Source: an uncultured Pelagibacteraceae bacterium (GTDB taxonomy: Bacteria > Pseudomonadota > Alphaproteobacteria > Pelagibacterales > Pelagibacteraceae). Taken from it: a DNA stretch of 48,659 nt. The DNA lies in the NCBI GenBank assembly GCA_902566675.1, contig CACFJO010000002.1:1-48659 (forward strand), written 5' to 3'. Both the position numbers and the translations under genes were made by a program. Positions 1-9,315 of this stretch are shown here, in pieces (the stretch's first letter is position 1; each line of letters starts with the position of its first letter). The notes under the pieces are model-generated. The model was not told the origin of the DNA, ran no database searches, and was given only the letters and a program-made list of their open reading frames with translations.

Positions 1-44
1 GCTAGTTCAAGCAATTTATCTCTGTAACTTAATTTTTTTTTCAT
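1..44 (-). CDS. 5' end of a truncated CDS of unknown function (MKKKLSYRDKLLELA...)
   Basis: ATG on minus strand at 44..42, open to window edge, 3 nt downstream of the nfu stop. Confidence 0.4.
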   Translation of the reverse strand, partial: MKKKLSYRDKLLEL

Positions 45-47
45 TTA

Positions 48-596
48 TTAGTTCGCCTCTACTGAGTTAACTTCTTTAATGTAATGTTTTAAAAGATTTT
101 GAACACCTTGTTTTAAGGTCATTAATGAGCTTGGGCAACCTGAACAACTGCCTTGTAATTCAACCTTTACAACTCCATTATCGAAGGATTTAAATTTTAT
201 ATCTCCTCCGTCTCTTGCTACAGCAGGTCTGATTTTTGAGTCTAAAACATCTATAATTTTTTTTACGGTTTCATCGTTATTATTTGAAGATTTTTCCAAT
301 TTTTGATGGTTTTTTAAAATAGGCTCATCATTTTTTTCAAAATAATCATTTAAGTGAGAGATAACCATAGGTTTTAACTCGTTCCAAGAAACCTCTTCGG
401 TCTTATTCACTGATAAAAAATTTTTCGATAAAAGGACTAGTTCAACCCCCTTAAATCCCAAAAGCTCTTTGATAAATACGTTATTTATATTTCTAGAATT
501 GCTCTTTTGAAATTCTTCAGTTCCAATAGCTGAAATAATTTTCTCAGAAAGAAACTTTAAAGAATTAGGATTAGGTGTAGGCTCTGTTTGTATCAT
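48..596 (-). CDS. NifU/Nfu-type Fe-S scaffold protein (N-terminal Nfu_N domain plus C-terminal NifU domain)
   Basis: MIQTEPTPNPNSLKF N-terminus; RPAVARDGGDIKF...GSCSGCPSS CxxC motif. Confidence 0.93.
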   Translation of the reverse strand: MIQTEPTPNPNSLKFLSEKIISAIGTEEFQKSNSRNINNVFIKELLGFKGVELVLLSKNFLSVNKTEEVSWNELKPMVISHLNDYFEKNDEPILKNHQKLEKSSNNNDETVKKIIDVLDSKIRPAVARDGGDIKFKSFDNGVVKVELQGSCSGCPSSLMTLKQGVQNLLKHYIKEVNSVEAN

Positions 597-608
597 TTGA
601 AATTTATA

Positions 609-1613
609 TTATATCAATCCCACTTTTTCACGTATAATTTTGAGGTTTTCCTCAGCTCTAATATTGGCTTTTTCTCTGCCTTTTTTTAAAACATTTTCAA
701 GGTGCGGCCTATCTTCCAAAAGTTTTTTGATCTGTTTTCCTACTGGAATTATTTCGCTTGTGAGAATCTCTGTAAGTTTTGATTTTAAGAAAGAATATTC
801 TTTACCTGACATTTCTTTAAGGACATTTTCTAAACTCATTTTTGATATCTCTGAGTAAATATTTAAAAGATTTAAAGCCTCAGGTTTTTTTTCAAGGCTT
901 TTCAAATTATCTGGTATAGGATCTGAGTCAGATTTTGCTTTTTTTATCTTTTTATTAATATCATCGGCACTATCTTTTAAATTGATTCTAGAATAATCAG
1001 AATCTTCCGATTTACTCATTTTTTTTGTACCATCCCTTAAACTCATTATCCTAGATACGTTTTTTGGGATTAATGGTTCAGGAAGTGGAAAAAAATCTTT
1101 ACAGTTAAAATCATTATTAAATTTTTGAGCAATATCTCTAGATAATTCTAAATGTTGTTTTTGGTCTGCGCCTACTGGAACATGTGTAGCTTTATATAAT
1201 AGTATATCTGCAGCCATTAAATTAGGATAAATATATAATCCTACACTAGCCGTCTCTTTGTCTGGTCCAGCTTTATCTTTAAATTGCGTCATCCTGTTTA
1301 ACCAACCTATTCTAGAAACACAATTTAATATCCAAGCTAACTCTGCATGTCCAGAGACAGAGGATTGATTGAATATAATGCTTTTGTTTGGATCAAGTCC
1401 TGTAGCTAAAAAACTCGCGACTGTTTCTAAAACATTATTTCTTAATTGTTCTGGTTTTTGAAGTGTAGTAATAGCGTGTAAATCTACAACGCAATAAATG
1501 CATTCCATCTCCTTTTGAAGAGAAACAAAGTTTTTCATAGCGCCGAGATAATTTCCTAAATGTAAATTTCCAGTTGGCTGAACTCCAGAGAATACTAATT
1601 TTTTTTTACTCAT
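609..1613 (-). CDS. trpS: Tryptophanyl-tRNA synthetase
   Basis: SGVQPTGNLHLGNYLGA HIGH-like motif and KMSKS motif. Confidence 0.97.
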   Translation of the reverse strand: MSKKKLVFSGVQPTGNLHLGNYLGAMKNFVSLQKEMECIYCVVDLHAITTLQKPEQLRNNVLETVASFLATGLDPNKSIIFNQSSVSGHAELAWILNCVSRIGWLNRMTQFKDKAGPDKETASVGLYIYPNLMAADILLYKATHVPVGADQKQHLELSRDIAQKFNNDFNCKDFFPLPEPLIPKNVSRIMSLRDGTKKMSKSEDSDYSRINLKDSADDINKKIKKAKSDSDPIPDNLKSLEKKPEALNLLNIYSEISKMSLENVLKEMSGKEYSFLKSKLTEILTSEIIPVGKQIKKLLEDRPHLENVLKKGREKANIRAEENLKIIREKVGLI

Positions 1614-3140
1614 TTAATTTGTCTTATAATATTTTATTTTTAATAAACCCAATAAATAACAAGATAACAAATAAACAATTACTGCGAAACCTACAACGGT
1701 TATTAAATAAAATGACTTATAAACATAGTTGTAATCTAAGTAACTAGCGTACTTTTTTATAACAAATATGAGCGATGTAGACATAATAATAGATGAAATA
1801 ATTATTTTTAAAGAATTAAAAAACAGTTTTTTTTGTAAAAGTAAAAAATCATTTTTATATAGACAACATAAATAAATAAATACACCAACCCAAGTAGATA
1901 TAGAAGTAGCTATCGGAATTATCATAAAGCCAACATGATTGAAAAAACTTATGCTAATAAGAATATTTAATAACACAATTAAGGAAGAAATATAAAATGG
2001 TGTTTTCGTATTATCTCTAGCAAAGAAAAAGTTCGCCAAAATCTTAATCATGGAAAAAGCTACAACGCCATAACCAAAATACATAAGCGCATCTGAAGTC
2101 ATTTCAACATCTTTTGTGTTAAAAGATCCGTAGCCAAACAATCCGTTAATAATCTCTTTTGAAGCAATTATTAGCCCTAAGCTTGCGGGTAAGGAAAGTA
2201 ATAAAGATAATTCAATTGACTTATTTTGAATTTTAGAAACTTTCAAAAAGTTTTTTTTTTTGAGTGCTGTTGAGAGCACGGGTAACGAAACTGTACTTAC
2301 AGCTATACCTGCAATTGCAAGATTAATTTGATAAACTCTATCGGCATAATATAGATATGAAACCGCTCCTGATTGAAAAGAAGCTATTATAGTGCCTACT
2401 AAAATATTAATTTGTGTTACTCCTGAAGATAGAATACTCGGTACTAATTTTTTAAAAAAAAATCTTACCTTATTGGTTATTTTTAAATTATAATTTAATT
2501 TTGGTTTATAAAATTTAAAAGTAAAATAAATTAAAAAGAATAATTGGAATATTCCAGCGACAGTTACGCCATAAGAAAGTTGTTTTGCTATATCAAAATT
2601 TTCAATATATGAAATTATAATACTAGCTATTAAAACAACATTTAAAATTATCGGTGCTGCTGCAGCAGCAGCAAATTTGTTATTTGAGTTTAAAATTCCT
2701 GAAAAAAATGAAGATAAACATACAAATAGAAGGAAGGGGAAAGTAATTCTTGTAAATTCTACAGCTAGATTGAACTTAACGCCGTCATCTATAAAACCTG
2801 GGGCAATCAAAAAAACTAATTGTGGGGTAAAAATTTCCGCAAGTGTGACAATAAAGAGTAAAATAATCAAAAGAAAATTAAAAACATCATCTGCAAATAT
2901 TTTACCTTTTTTTTTACTTTCTAATTTTGCAGCTGTATAGCTAGGTATAAAAGCTGCATTAAATGTTCCTTCAGCAAATAATCGTCTAAAAGTGTTAGGT
3001 AGCCTAAATGCAACAAAAAAAGCGTCAGCGAAAACTGATGCCCCTAAAAATATAGCTATTAAAATATCTCTTAAATAACCTAAAACCCTGCTGATAAGAG
3101 TGAAAAAACCGAATAATGATGCTGAAGATAACAAGTTCAT
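1614..3140 (-). CDS. murJ: Lipid II flippase MurJ/MviN
   Basis: Multi-TM; SRVLGYLRDILIA...FADAFFVAFRLPNTFRRLFAEGTFNAAFIP signature. Confidence 0.95.
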   Translation of the reverse strand: MNLLSSASLFGFFTLISRVLGYLRDILIAIFLGASVFADAFFVAFRLPNTFRRLFAEGTFNAAFIPSYTAAKLESKKKGKIFADDVFNFLLIILLFIVTLAEIFTPQLVFLIAPGFIDDGVKFNLAVEFTRITFPFLLFVCLSSFFSGILNSNNKFAAAAAAPIILNVVLIASIIISYIENFDIAKQLSYGVTVAGIFQLFFLIYFTFKFYKPKLNYNLKITNKVRFFFKKLVPSILSSGVTQINILVGTIIASFQSGAVSYLYYADRVYQINLAIAGIAVSTVSLPVLSTALKKKNFLKVSKIQNKSIELSLLLSLPASLGLIIASKEIINGLFGYGSFNTKDVEMTSDALMYFGYGVVAFSMIKILANFFFARDNTKTPFYISSLIVLLNILISISFFNHVGFMIIPIATSISTWVGVFIYLCCLYKNDFLLLQKKLFFNSLKIIISSIIMSTSLIFVIKKYASYLDYNYVYKSFYLITVVGFAVIVYLLSCYLLGLLKIKYYKTN

Positions 3141-3209
3141 TGAAAATCTAAATTAAGCCATAAATTTATAGTGAATTTAAATTCTTTATATTACATACTC
3201 AAATAATAA

Positions 3210-5492
3210 ATGCCAAAAAAAACTGAAATTGATCATTATTCAGATAAAGAAGCACTTGATTTTCATATAAAAGGAAAGTCAGGCAAAATTGAGATCAATT
3301 CGAGTAAACCTTTAACAACCAAAAGAGATCTTTCACTTGCATATTCACCTGGAGTTGCGGCTCCCGTTAAAGAAATAGCAAAAAATCCAGAACTTGCATA
3401 CGACTATACCAGCAAGGGCAATCTAGTTGCAGTAATCAGTAATGGCTCTGCAATTTTAGGGCTTGGTAATCTTGGAGCTTTAGCATCAAAACCTGTTATG
3501 GAAGGTAAATCTGTTTTATTCAAAAGATTTGCTGATATAGATTCAATAGATATAGAAATAAACAATAATAATCCTGACTCAATTATTGAAACAATAAAAA
3601 ATATTGGAGGAACATTTGGCGGAATCAATCTTGAAGATATCGCTGCTCCAGATTGTTTTATTATAGAGCAGAAGCTTAAAGAACTTTTAGACATTCCTGT
3701 TTTTCATGATGATCAACATGGAACTGCAATTATAACGACTGCAGCGCTTATTAATGCTCTAGATATTTCAAAAAAGAAAATAGATAAAGTAAAAATTGTT
3801 ATCAATGGTGCTGGTGCTTCTGCACAAGCTTGTGCAAATTTATTTAAAAGTTCTGGTGTAAAAAATGAAAATATTATCATGTGTGATAGTAAGGGCGTTA
3901 TTTACAAAGGACGTAAAAATATTGATCAATTTAAATCAGCGTTTGCATCTAATACTAAGTGCAGGACTCTAAATGAAGCTATTAATAATGCAGATGTATT
4001 TTTAGGGTTATCAGCTAAAGATGTTGTCTCTAAAGAAATGGTTCAATCTATGGCTAAAGATCCAATAATTTTTGCCTGTGCGAATCCGGATCCAGAAATT
4101 AAACCAGAACTAATTAAAGAGGTCAGGTCCGATGCAATTATAGCTACAGGTAGATCTGATTACCCAAACCAAGTTAATAATCTGATTGGTTTTCCTTACA
4201 TTTTTAGAGGTGCACTAGATGTTAGAGCTAAAGAGATAAATGAAGAAATGAAAGTTGCAGCAGCTAAAGCAATTGCTCTTCTTGCTCGTGAAAATGTTCC
4301 TGATGAAGTTGTCTCAGCCTATGGTGGTGATCGTCCTAGATATGGGAAAGATTATATAATACCTTCTACATTCGATCCAAGACTTATAAGTGTAATTCCT
4401 GCTGCAGTGGCAGAAGCTGCAATGAAAAGTGGTGTCGCAAGAAAAAATATCCAAGATATTGAAATTTACAAAGATCAGCTAACTAACCGACTTGATCCTA
4501 CAATGTCTTTAATGCAAGGTATCAATGCAAAAGTTAGAAAAAATCCTAAAAAAGTTATTTTTGCAGAGGGTGAAGACGAGAATATGTTAAAGGCAGCTAT
4601 TGAATTTGGAAGACATAAATTAGGAACTCCAATTTTAATTGGTGCAGAGAAAAGAATTAGACAACAGCTTAAAAATATTGGTTTAGATGAAAATTATGAA
4701 ATTCAAATTGTAAATTCCACTAATAAAGAAAAAAGAGATAAATATGTAAAACATCTTTATAAAAAGCTTCAAAGAGAAGGACAGCTTGAAAGAGACGTTG
4801 ATCGTCTAGTACGTAATGATAGAATTGCTTGGGGAGCATCTATGATTGCCTGTAAAGATGCAGACGCGATGGTAACAGGAAATATAAGACACTATGCAGC
4901 TTCTATAGAAAAATTAAAAAAAGTAACTGAGCCTCGACCAGGTGAAGAAATCTTTGGTATGACAATGATTACATTGAAAGGAAAAACAATACTAGTTGCG
5001 GATACAAATGTTCAGGATTTTCCTTCGCCTGAAAGACTTGTGAAAGTATCAAAATCATGTGTAAGAGTAGCCAGGTTATTTGGTTTTGACCCAAAGGTAG
5101 CTTTTTTATCTCATTCAACGTTTGGAAAACCAATATCTAAAAATACAAAACATGTTAGGGATGCGATCGAACTATTAAAAAAAGACAAAGTTGATTTTGA
5201 CTTTGATGGAGAAATGCAACCTGATGTAGCTCTTAATCCTATTTACAAAGAAATTTACCCTTTTTCAAAAATTGTAGGTAACGCAAATATATTAATTATG
5301 CCTGCGTTGCACAGTGCAGCCATATCAACAAAGTTAATGAAAGTTTTCGGTGGCGGAAAATTAATTGGACCTCTTTTGATTGGTTTAGGCTCGCCAATAG
5401 AAGTTGCTCCATTAAGAGCTTCTACTTCAGAAATTTTAAATTTAGCGTCAATTGCTGCTTTCTCTTCTGATGTAATAGATTATTCTAAATAA
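3210..5492 (+). CDS. maeB: NADP-dependent malic enzyme with C-terminal phosphotransacetylase-like domain
   Basis: SPGVAAPVKEI, DDQHGTAI malic enzyme motifs; C-terminal PTA-like region. Confidence 0.95.
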   Translation: MPKKTEIDHYSDKEALDFHIKGKSGKIEINSSKPLTTKRDLSLAYSPGVAAPVKEIAKNPELAYDYTSKGNLVAVISNGSAILGLGNLGALASKPVMEGKSVLFKRFADIDSIDIEINNNNPDSIIETIKNIGGTFGGINLEDIAAPDCFIIEQKLKELLDIPVFHDDQHGTAIITTAALINALDISKKKIDKVKIVINGAGASAQACANLFKSSGVKNENIIMCDSKGVIYKGRKNIDQFKSAFASNTKCRTLNEAINNADVFLGLSAKDVVSKEMVQSMAKDPIIFACANPDPEIKPELIKEVRSDAIIATGRSDYPNQVNNLIGFPYIFRGALDVRAKEINEEMKVAAAKAIALLARENVPDEVVSAYGGDRPRYGKDYIIPSTFDPRLISVIPAAVAEAAMKSGVARKNIQDIEIYKDQLTNRLDPTMSLMQGINAKVRKNPKKVIFAEGEDENMLKAAIEFGRHKLGTPILIGAEKRIRQQLKNIGLDENYEIQIVNSTNKEKRDKYVKHLYKKLQREGQLERDVDRLVRNDRIAWGASMIACKDADAMVTGNIRHYAASIEKLKKVTEPRPGEEIFGMTMITLKGKTILVADTNVQDFPSPERLVKVSKSCVRVARLFGFDPKVAFLSHSTFGKPISKNTKHVRDAIELLKKDKVDFDFDGEMQPDVALNPIYKEIYPFSKIVGNANILIMPALHSAAISTKLMKVFGGGKLIGPLLIGLGSPIEVAPLRASTSEILNLASIAAFSSDVIDYSK

Positions 5493-6071
5493 TTAGAGTT
5501 TACTTCGACTTAATTCTGTAGCTAGATATATCGAGGGATAAATTTTTTCTACATCGTATATTTTATTAGCCTCATTGATGACTTCTTTTCTTTCTGCTTG
5601 ATCCATTGCAATACCAAAAATGTAAATGTTTTTATTTATCGTTTCCAAAGTATAATTTCTTGCTTTTGTTTTTTTATTAAAGATTAACGCTGACCTTAAT
5701 TGACTAGTGATTAAAATATCTTTTGCTGCACTTTTAAAATTTGTTTGACCCTTAATCCTAATTGTATTTTTTACAGATCTAACTCCATTAGTTTCCCAAG
5801 CCATCTTGGTAATTTTAATTTTTTCTTCAGGCTGATCTACTTTACCTGACAAAAAAATGTTTCCGTCTCTTACTTCTGATTGAATAGATAAAAAATATTT
5901 TTTATCTTTTAGAGCAAGCCTTGCGCTAAGATTTTTTTGCATTATAGTATCATCGATTTGCATCCCGATCGTCCTAGGGTCAAAAGTTATATCAACACCA
6001 GCTCCAAACTGACTGATAGAGGTACATGAAGTTAATAAAATTATAATAAAAAAACTAGCTGCTCTTATCAT
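5493..6071 (-). CDS. BON-domain lipoprotein
   Basis: Lipobox-like LLTSC; two BON-like repeats (VRDGNIFLSGKV..., NIYIFGIAMDQAER). Confidence 0.8.
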   Translation of the reverse strand: MIRAASFFIIILLTSCTSISQFGAGVDITFDPRTIGMQIDDTIMQKNLSARLALKDKKYFLSIQSEVRDGNIFLSGKVDQPEEKIKITKMAWETNGVRSVKNTIRIKGQTNFKSAAKDILITSQLRSALIFNKKTKARNYTLETINKNIYIFGIAMDQAERKEVINEANKIYDVEKIYPSIYLATELSRSKL

Positions 6072-6894
6072 TTTTAATTTTTAAACATAGATCGTATATT
6101 TTTTTTTTATTAATATTTTCTGTTTCCATGATTAGATTAACAGTATCCTTAAGGCTATATTTTTTTAAATATTTTTTTATTTTGTTGATAATTCTTACAT
6201 AGTTAATCTCATCTTTTTTAGCTTTTTTGCTGGAGATCACCACTGTTAACTCACCTTTTATGGGATCTTTTGATAAACTGAAATTGTCTATATTTCCTCT
6301 GTAAAATTCTTCATGGATTTTAGTAATTTCTTTAGCGATCATTATCTCTCTTCCAGAAAAATATCTTTTAAATTTTTGAATGATTGAACTAATTTTAATA
6401 GCAGGAATAAAAAAAACTTGTGAGTATTCAATTTTAGATAAATTATTTAATATTCTATCTCTTTCGTTTTCCTTTTTAGGTAAAAATCCATAAAAAAGAA
6501 ATTGATCACTAAAACCAGATACGCTCATTGCACTCGTAATTGATGAAACGCCTGGAATTGGAATAATTTTTATTTTCTTTGCTACACACTCATTTATTAA
6601 AATTCTTCCTGGATCTGACAATAGTGGTGTTCCTGCATCTGAAATAAGTGACAAAATTTTGCCCTTATTGATGTGCTCTATAACATTGTTTACTTTTTTT
6701 TTTTCGTTAAACTTATGGTATGAAATTAATCTTTTTTTTATTTTTAAATGATTTAAAAGTTTTAAAGATCTTCTCGTATCTTCGCATAGAATAATGTCGG
6801 AATTTTTTAAAACCTCAACAGCTCTTAAAGTAATATCATCAAGATTTCCTATTGGTGTTGAAACAATGTATAAACAATTTAGTAATAATTTCAT
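6055..6894 (-). CDS. rsmI: 16S rRNA (cytidine(1402)-2'-O)-methyltransferase
   Basis: LYIVSTPIGNLDDITLRAVEVL, CEDTRRS, SDAGTPLLSDPG motifs. Confidence 0.95.
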   Translation of the reverse strand: MKLLLNCLYIVSTPIGNLDDITLRAVEVLKNSDIILCEDTRRSLKLLNHLKIKKRLISYHKFNEKKKVNNVIEHINKGKILSLISDAGTPLLSDPGRILINECVAKKIKIIPIPGVSSITSAMSVSGFSDQFLFYGFLPKKENERDRILNNLSKIEYSQVFFIPAIKISSIIQKFKRYFSGREIMIAKEITKIHEEFYRGNIDNFSLSKDPIKGELTVVISSKKAKKDEINYVRIINKIKKYLKKYSLKDTVNLIMETENINKKKIYDLCLKIKNDKSS

Positions 6895-6897
6895 TCT

Positions 6898-8052
6898 ATG
6901 AAAAAAAAGGTTCTAATACTGATATCTTACATAATATTGATATTGAATTCTAATCTTTTAAAAGCAGATGAAAATAAAATTCTTAAAGTTGGTCTCCTAG
7001 CTCCTTTAACTGGTCAATATGAAGAACTAGGTAATTCGCTCTTATACTCTTTACAGCTGGCTTTAAGTGAAATTGATGACGAAAATGTATTTATTATTCC
7101 TAGGGATGCAGGATTTAACAACAAAGAAAAATTAAGAAAAGCTATTCAAAGTTTTGAGGAACAAAATGTAAGTATAGTTATAGGACCTATAAGTTACCAA
7201 GACTTCGATGAGGCAAAAAAATTTAGTAATATCACTTTTATATCTCCCTCAAATATATCTCCAGAGTTTGGGAATAACATAATAAGTGTAGGAATAAGTT
7301 TAGACTCACAGCTAAAAACTTTAGAAAAATTTATTAAAAAACAAAAAAAAAATAAAACAGTTATCCTGTTTCCTGATAACCAATATAGGCCATTAATAGA
7401 AAAAAAACTGAAAACACTTAACCTTAATAATTTAAAAACATTTACTTATAATCCTAATCCTGAGGTATTAACTGGCGATATTGAAATTTTAACTAATTAT
7501 TCACAAAGAAAAAAAAATTTATCATTAAGAAAAAAACTATATGAAGACAAAGAAGATGAACAATCAATGAAAGCACTAGAAAGACTTGATCAATTATATA
7601 CCTTAGGGGGAGTAAATTTCGACTCTGTCATTATTGTAGATTTTGGAAATAGTCTTAAAAGTGTATTAACTTCTTTAGTATACACTGATGTAAACCAAAA
7701 TCAGGTTTTAATAACTACTGTAAATCAATGGTTCGACGAAAGTATTTTTTATGAGAATACAATTAAAGAATTGTATTACCCCTCTATAAATTACAAAGAG
7801 TTTAAGAAATATAATGATATTTATTTTAAGAAATTTAAATCGTATCCAAATGAAATAACAATATTAACTTATGATGCTTTAGGGCTTATTTACTATGCTT
7901 GGAAAGAAAATGGTAATATCAATTCAATAAATGATTTTTCTTTTAAAAATAAAATTAAAGGAAAAATTGGTACATTTAGTTTTAAAGATAAAAAAGTTTT
8001 ACAAGATCTTGAAATTTACAAAGTAGATAAAGATAGATTCTCTAAATTCTGA
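6898..8052 (+). CDS. LppC/LpoA-like penicillin-binding protein activator (periplasmic-binding-protein fold)
   Basis: Signal peptide; VGLLAPLTGQYEELG; sits next to rsmI as in other proteobacteria. Confidence 0.75.
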   Translation: MKKKVLILISYIILILNSNLLKADENKILKVGLLAPLTGQYEELGNSLLYSLQLALSEIDDENVFIIPRDAGFNNKEKLRKAIQSFEEQNVSIVIGPISYQDFDEAKKFSNITFISPSNISPEFGNNIISVGISLDSQLKTLEKFIKKQKKNKTVILFPDNQYRPLIEKKLKTLNLNNLKTFTYNPNPEVLTGDIEILTNYSQRKKNLSLRKKLYEDKEDEQSMKALERLDQLYTLGGVNFDSVIIVDFGNSLKSVLTSLVYTDVNQNQVLITTVNQWFDESIFYENTIKELYYPSINYKEFKKYNDIYFKKFKSYPNEITILTYDALGLIYYAWKENGNINSINDFSFKNKIKGKIGTFSFKDKKVLQDLEIYKVDKDRFSKF

Positions 8053-8617
8053 CCCTTTTTTTCAATTTTCTAAATGCAATAAATCTGTGATCAATTTTCA
8101 TTTTTTTGTATTTTGGTAACTCACCAAAAGTTTTTGTATAGGAATTGGGTATAAAAATAGGGTCATAACCGAATCCTTTATTTCCTCTAATTTTGTTTGA
8201 AATCGTTCCATTTATTTTTCCAATCACAGAAATTGATTTTTTTTTTTTATCTTTATAAGTAAGTGCGCAAATAAAGTAAGCAGACCTATTTTTTTTATTC
8301 TTCATTTTTTTTAAAAGATATTGCATCGCCTTAAAAAAACTACCGTATTTTTTTGCCAATCTCGCAGAATAAATTCCTGGCTTATTTTTAATTGATTTAA
8401 TACATAAACCAGAGTCATCAGAGATCACAGGAAAATTAACAAACTTAGAAAAATAATTTGCTTTAAGTTTTGAATTTGATCCAAAAGTTTTTCCTGTTTC
8501 TTTTGGGCTTTTAATTTTTAATGATTTCGGAGAAATTTTTTTATATTTTTTTGATAATAAAACAGCAATTTCTCTAAATTTACCTTGATTATGAGTACCT
8601 ATCAAAATTTTTTTCAT
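8042..8617 (-). CDS. rdgB: RdgB/HAM1 family non-canonical purine NTP pyrophosphatase
   Basis: GTHNQGKFREI, SDDSGLCI, GNKGFGYDPIF motifs. Confidence 0.95.
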   Translation of the reverse strand: MKKILIGTHNQGKFREIAVLLSKKYKKISPKSLKIKSPKETGKTFGSNSKLKANYFSKFVNFPVISDDSGLCIKSIKNKPGIYSARLAKKYGSFFKAMQYLLKKMKNKKNRSAYFICALTYKDKKKKSISVIGKINGTISNKIRGNKGFGYDPIFIPNSYTKTFGELPKYKKMKIDHRFIAFRKLKKRVRI

Positions 8618-8660
8618 AAGGCTCTAGTAATTACATAAATACTTACTATATAGCAATAAA

Positions 8661-9251
8661 ATGGTCGATAATATAAAAAAGCAGACAAACAAAGAAGTCC
8701 CTAAAGAGGAAAAAAATAATATCTCTAAAGCCTCCAGCGAAAAAAAAACGAAAGAGACTACTGTTGAAGAAAAACTTAAAGAAACTGAGGATAAACTGCT
8801 TAGATCTTTAGCTGAAATTGAGAATCAAAGAAGAAGATTTGAGAAAGAAATCAAGGATGCTTTTGAATTTGGATCTATTAACTTTGCTAGAGAAAGTTTA
8901 GCAATACTTGATAATTTGCAAAGAGCAAAAATCGCAATAAGAAATGATAAAGTTTTAAAAGATAATAAGGATTTAGAAAAATTTCTTGAAAATATAAGAA
9001 TTATAGAAAAAGACCTAATAACTATATTTGAAAAAAATAATATTAAAAAAATTATTGCAGAAAACAAAAAATTTGACCCCAATCTACATCAAGCAATGAC
9101 TGAGATTGAAGATGAAAATAAAGAGCCTGGGACAATTATTCAAGAAATACAATCAGGCTACATGTTGGGTGAAAGATTGTTAAGACCCGCGTTAGTAGGT
9201 GTAGCGAAGAAGAAAAATTCAAAAAATCACGAAAAAGATGAAAAAAAATAG
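8661..9251 (+). CDS. grpE: Nucleotide exchange factor GrpE
   Basis: AEIENQRRRFEKE and GYMLGERLLRPALVGVAK motifs; upstream of dnaK. Confidence 0.95.
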   Translation: MVDNIKKQTNKEVPKEEKNNISKASSEKKTKETTVEEKLKETEDKLLRSLAEIENQRRRFEKEIKDAFEFGSINFARESLAILDNLQRAKIAIRNDKVLKDNKDLEKFLENIRIIEKDLITIFEKNNIKKIIAENKKFDPNLHQAMTEIEDENKEPGTIIQEIQSGYMLGERLLRPALVGVAKKKNSKNHEKDEKK

Positions 9252-9260
9252 AAAAAACGG

Positions 9261-9289
9261 CCTTGTAGAAGGAAAAAAAACACCCATAT
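9261..9289 (+). promoter_or_regulatory. Candidate heat-shock (RpoH/sigma32-type) promoter of dnaK
   Basis: CTTGTAG (9261-9267), 14-nt spacer, CCCATATA (9282-9289), in the grpE-dnaK gap. Confidence 0.5.
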
Positions 9290-9315
9290 AAAAGTTAACA
9301 TAAGGAAATAATATA

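Noticed and set aside
640-858. Plus-strand 72-aa ORF opposite trpS
   Set aside because: Antisense to a clear tRNA synthetase; no recognisable domain. Likely a low-complexity shadow ORF.
2677-2940. Plus-strand 87-aa ORF inside murJ
   Set aside because: Antisense shadow of a well-supported gene.
3404-3694. Minus-strand 96-aa ORF inside maeB
   Set aside because: Antisense shadow of a clear malic enzyme gene.
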